NCBI GenBank assembly: GCA_949427775.1
Contig: CASQEL010000045.1
Coordinates: forward strand, 1-10,199
DNA length: 10,199 nucleotides
Origin: an uncultured Desulfovibrionaceae bacterium
Lineage (GTDB): Bacteria > Desulfobacterota > Desulfovibrionia > Desulfovibrionales > Desulfovibrionaceae
Reading direction: 5' to 3'
Positions 7,606-10,199 of the stretch are shown piece after piece (position 1 is the stretch's first letter; each line of letters begins with the position of its first letter). The notes below the pieces were generated by a model, which made no database searches, was not told the DNA's origin, and worked only from the letters and a program-made list of their open reading frames with translations. Position numbers and translations under genes: made by a program.

Positions 7606-9768
7606 CTATTCTCCGTCGGAAGCGCGGATGACCTCCAGAATGGGAGGCAATTTGCGCAGCTCGTCGATGAGTTGATAGAGCTGGGCCACGTTGCGTACTT
7701 CCACGGTGATGTCCATGTCGGAACGACCGTCCACCAGAGGTTTGGTAGTCAGGGTAGTGATGTTTACGCCGTCTTTGGCCAGAATTTGTGCTACCTGGGC
7801 CAGTACGCCGCGCTCGTTTCTGCACAGGATATAGATGCGCGCCTCATAGGGTTTGTCTTCCTCGCCGTTCCAGTGCACGGAAAGCAGCCGTTCCGGCTCC
7901 ATATTGGCGACATTGGGGCAATCCTGTCGATGTACGCTCACTCCCATGCCACGGCTGATATACCCGATGATCGGATCGCCGGGCACAGGATTGCAGCATT
8001 TGGCGAAACGCATCAGCACGCCGTCCACACCGGAAATGCCCACTCCCTCCGTGCGTGGCTTGTCCGGTTCCTTTTCTTTGGCGGGCGCCGCTTCGGCGGC
8101 CTGAGCGGCCGGGGTCTGTTCGCCGGGATGCAGCACGGCATACAGTTTGTTGAGAATCTTGCGCGGCGTCAGGTGGGCATATCCCACAGCCGCGGTCAGA
8201 TCGTCCACACTGTCGAAATTCATGTCCTGGGCCACGATGGCCATCTGGCCTTCTTTGACGGCCCTGGCCACGTTGAGGCTGACCTTGCGGCCCTCTTTTT
8301 CCAGCATGTCGCGGCCCAGAGCCAGAGCATGCGCGCGTTCCTCGGTGCGCAGGTAATGTTGGATGCGGCTGCGGGCTTTGGCCGTTTTGACCATCTTGAG
8401 CCAATCGCGGTTGGGATTGCGCGAAGAATCGGTGACGATCTCCACGGTATCCCCATTTTTCAGAGGGGTGCCCAAAGGCACGAGTTTGCCGTTGACCTTG
8501 GCCCCGGCGCAATGGTGTCCCACCTTGGTATGGATGTGAAAGGCGAAGTCCAGCGGTGTGGCCCCTTCGGGAAGTTCCTTGACGTCGCCGTGGGGCGTGT
8601 AGACATAGACCTCGTCTTTGAACAAATCCAGACGCAGGGAGAGCATGAATTCTTTGGAATCAGCCTCGTCGCGCTGGCGCTCGAAAATTTCCCGCAGCCA
8701 GGAAAACTGTTCCAGGTCTTTGGGATTGACCCGTCCCTTTTCCTTATACAACCAGTGGGAGGCCACGCCATGTTCGGCCTGCCGATGCATCTCTTCCGTA
8801 CGAATCTGGATTTCGATGCGTTCGCCCTCCGGCCCGATGACAGTGGTGTGCAAGCTCTGGTAGCCGTTGGCCTTGGGCATGGAGATGTAGTCTTTGAAGC
8901 GTCCGTGCACCGGCTTCCATTGTGAATGCACCAGTCCCAGGACAGCGTAGCAATCCTTGATGTCAGCCACCAGAACGCGGAAGGCCATGATGTCGTGCAT
9001 CTCATCCAGCGTCAGGGAGAGATGCTGCATTTTTTTATAGATGCTGTATTTGTGCTTGATGCGCCCGTACACCGTACCGTGAATACCATTGCTCTTGAGC
9101 AGATCTTCGAGCCGGGTCACCACCTTGTCGATGATATGGCGTTCAACCACCTGATTGTCGTCCAGCCATTTGGTGATCTGGCCGTAGAGATCCGGGCGCA
9201 GATACTTGAAGCTCAGATCCTCCAGTTGCTGCTTGATGCGATGCAGGCCAAGGCGGTTGGCCAGGGGCGCATAAATATCCATGGTTTCCTGGGCGATGCG
9301 CTTCTGCTTGTGCGGCTTCTGAAAGTCCAGCGTGCTCATGTTGTGCGCGCGGTCCGCCAGTTTGACCATCAGCACCCGCATATCGTGGCTCATGGCCAGG
9401 ATCATTTTGCGGATGTTTTCAGCCTGGGCTTCTTCTTTGCTTTCAAAGGGAATCAGGCTGATCTTCGTCACCCCATCCACAATATCGGCCACTTCCTCCC
9501 CGAACTGCTCGTCGATCTCCTCGATAGTGGCCTTGGTGTCCTCCACCGTGTCGTGCAGCAGCCCGGCGGCTATCGTAGCCTCGTCGAATCCCATTTCAGC
9601 CAGGCGGTGGGCGACGGCCAGGGGATGGGAAAGGTAGGGTTCTCCGGACAGACGGGTCTGCCCGACGTGCGCGGCCGCGGCAAAGACGTAAGCTTTCTGG
9701 ATAAGCTCCAGATTGGCTTCGTGGTTGTGAGCGGCGACCAGATCAAGGATTTCCTGAATACGGATCAT
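7606..9768 (-). CDS. rel: Bifunctional (p)ppGpp synthetase/hydrolase Rel (RelA/SpoT family)
   Basis: Rel makes and degrades the alarmone (p)ppGpp in the stringent response, acting in the cytosol and at stalled ribosomes. The 720-residue product has the full long RSH layout. An HD hydrolase (about 25-180) has H48 in SHPLAVAH and H72-D73 in LLHDTVEDT. The synthetase (about 225-345) has RFKDYISMPKANGYQSLHTT (290-309) and EIQIRT with E319. A TGS domain lies at about 384-446, a helical region follows, then the conserved-Cys/RIS segment with AKCCNPVPGD (C591, C592), H613 and C617. An ACT domain closes the protein (about 641-718). An intact HD site plus a basic RxKD synthetase motif, rather than the acidic form of monofunctional RelA, predicts both activities. 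An Ala/Pro/Lys-rich linker sits at about 551-572. The ATG at 9768 has a good Shine-Dalgarno (AAAGGA, 9 bases away); longer versions would overlap the upstream gene. Confidence 0.96.
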   Translation of the reverse strand: MIRIQEILDLVAAHNHEANLELIQKAYVFAAAAHVGQTRLSGEPYLSHPLAVAHRLAEMGFDEATIAAGLLHDTVEDTKATIEEIDEQFGEEVADIVDGVTKISLIPFESKEEAQAENIRKMILAMSHDMRVLMVKLADRAHNMSTLDFQKPHKQKRIAQETMDIYAPLANRLGLHRIKQQLEDLSFKYLRPDLYGQITKWLDDNQVVERHIIDKVVTRLEDLLKSNGIHGTVYGRIKHKYSIYKKMQHLSLTLDEMHDIMAFRVLVADIKDCYAVLGLVHSQWKPVHGRFKDYISMPKANGYQSLHTTVIGPEGERIEIQIRTEEMHRQAEHGVASHWLYKEKGRVNPKDLEQFSWLREIFERQRDEADSKEFMLSLRLDLFKDEVYVYTPHGDVKELPEGATPLDFAFHIHTKVGHHCAGAKVNGKLVPLGTPLKNGDTVEIVTDSSRNPNRDWLKMVKTAKARSRIQHYLRTEERAHALALGRDMLEKEGRKVSLNVARAVKEGQMAIVAQDMNFDSVDDLTAAVGYAHLTPRKILNKLYAVLHPGEQTPAAQAAEAAPAKEKEPDKPRTEGVGISGVDGVLMRFAKCCNPVPGDPIIGYISRGMGVSVHRQDCPNVANMEPERLLSVHWNGEEDKPYEARIYILCRNERGVLAQVAQILAKDGVNITTLTTKPLVDGRSDMDITVEVRNVAQLYQLIDELRKLPPILEVIRASDGE

Positions 9769-9801
9769 CGACAATATTCCTTTGCCTGTCAGGTTGCCGT
9801 C

Positions 9802-9818
9802 ACGCCGGAGTCCGGCGT
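9802..9818 (-). repeat. Short GC-rich hairpin in the leader of rel
   Basis: An 8-base perfect inverted repeat (ACGCCGGA / TCCGGCGT, one central base) lies between the transporter gene stop and the rel Shine-Dalgarno. As RNA it would fold as a six-pair stem with a five-base loop. No T run follows in the direction of transcription, so it is not a normal intrinsic terminator. It could be an RNA-processing or stability element, a protein-binding dyad, or chance. Confidence 0.45.
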
Positions 9819-9823
9819 TCGGA

Positions 9824-10199
9824 TTATTGCGGCAGGGCATGCTGCAAATTTTCAGGCACCCACCACTTGTCAAAATTGTACATAATGCCCGCCGGGGCGG
9901 GATGTATCCCGCGAAACCGCGACTGCACCACCGGCAATGCATAGGGCACAAACAGGCAACAGTATGGCTGATCCTCGTCCAGCACTACCTGGATGCGATC
10001 ATACAGTTCCTTGCGGCGGGACTGAATCGGGGTACTGCGGGCCGCCTCCAACAGAGCGTCCAGTGCGGGATTTTTGTAATGCACAAAATTCAATCCGCCG
10101 GGTATCGCCTTAGAAGAATGCCAAACGTCGAAAATATCAGGATCCTGAGTAATGGTCCAGCCCAGAATAACGGCATCGAAGCGTCCCTTGTTCACAAAC
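9824..10199 (-). CDS. C-terminal part of a family 5 ABC transporter substrate-binding protein
   Basis: Only the last 124 or so residues are visible; the gene enters from the right edge and ends with TAA at 9824. The sequence FDAVILGWTITQDPDIFDVWHSS, then NFVHYKNPALDALLEAARS, RRKELYDRIQVVLDEDQPYCCLFVPYALPVVQ and the closing MYNFDKWWVP match the C-terminal lobe of periplasmic oligopeptide/dipeptide/nickel-binding proteins (SBP_bac_5, OppA/DppA type). These deliver the ligand to an inner-membrane ABC permease. The ligand cannot be told from this part, and the signal peptide and N-terminal lobe lie outside. The frame is open to the window edge, so the GTG at 10195 is internal, not a start. rel begins 55 bases downstream with only a small hairpin in between, so co-transcription is possible. 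Confidence 0.88.
   Translation of the reverse strand, partial: FVNKGRFDAVILGWTITQDPDIFDVWHSSKAIPGGLNFVHYKNPALDALLEAARSTPIQSRRKELYDRIQVVLDEDQPYCCLFVPYALPVVQSRFRGIHPAPAGIMYNFDKWWVPENLQHALPQ

Noticed and set aside
7309..8925. Plus-strand frame of 538 codons opposite xerD and rel
   Set aside because: It spans two well-supported minus-strand genes and their gap, and its product resembles no family. It is a shadow frame, as is the adjacent 8926-9885 frame.
9769..9951. N-terminal extension of Rel to 9951
   Set aside because: It overlaps the end of the substrate-binding protein gene, and the ATG at 9768 has a good Shine-Dalgarno and a typical Rel N-terminus.
10193..10195. GTG as the start of a short protein at the right edge
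   Set aside because: The frame stays open to the window end and the protein matches the C-terminal lobe of a much longer family, so the codon is internal.

Overview
This window looks like chromosomal housekeeping DNA from a Gram-negative bacterium, most likely a sulfate-reducing or related member of the Desulfovibrionaceae (Desulfovibrio/Bilophila-like). That placement is an inference. It rests on protein style (a MutS with a GPNMAGKST P-loop, a DHH-CBS-tRNA nucleotidyltransferase fusion, a LapA-domain protein beside a HIT protein) and on moderately GC-rich coding sequence. No phylogenetic marker was searched. Every gene I can support lies on the minus strand, so transcription runs from high to low coordinates.

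In transcription order the layout is as follows. (1) The C-terminal end of a family 5 (peptide/nickel-type) ABC transporter substrate-binding protein runs in from the right edge and stops at 9824. (2) A bifunctional (p)ppGpp synthetase/hydrolase, Rel, spans 9768-7606. (3) A XerD-type tyrosine recombinase spans 7557-6643. (4) A 911-residue fusion of a DHH phosphoesterase, paired CBS domains and a class II tRNA nucleotidyltransferase spans 6626-3891. The gaps between these four genes are 55, 48 and 16 bases with no clear terminator, so they may be co-transcribed. (5) A 320-base intergenic region holds a probable terminator for that unit, an AT-rich block with promoter-like hexamers and two inverted repeats, and a possible 18-codon leader frame. 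(6) A HIT-family nucleotide hydrolase/transferase (3570-3079) is followed 24 bases later by a two-helix LapA-domain membrane protein (3054-2587). (7) A strong intrinsic terminator lies at 2558-2532. (8) mutS starts at 2477 and runs off the left edge with about 825 codons visible.

The genes cover core functions: stringent response, chromosome dimer resolution, tRNA 3'-end maturation, dinucleotide metabolism, envelope biogenesis and DNA mismatch repair. All complete genes keep their catalytic motifs and show no frameshift. I see no mobile element, CRISPR array, tRNA/rRNA gene, prophage or defence island. I do not find convincing evidence of an undescribed system. The least explained pieces are the regulatory region in front of the HIT gene and the role of the DHH/CBS half of the tRNA nucleotidyltransferase.
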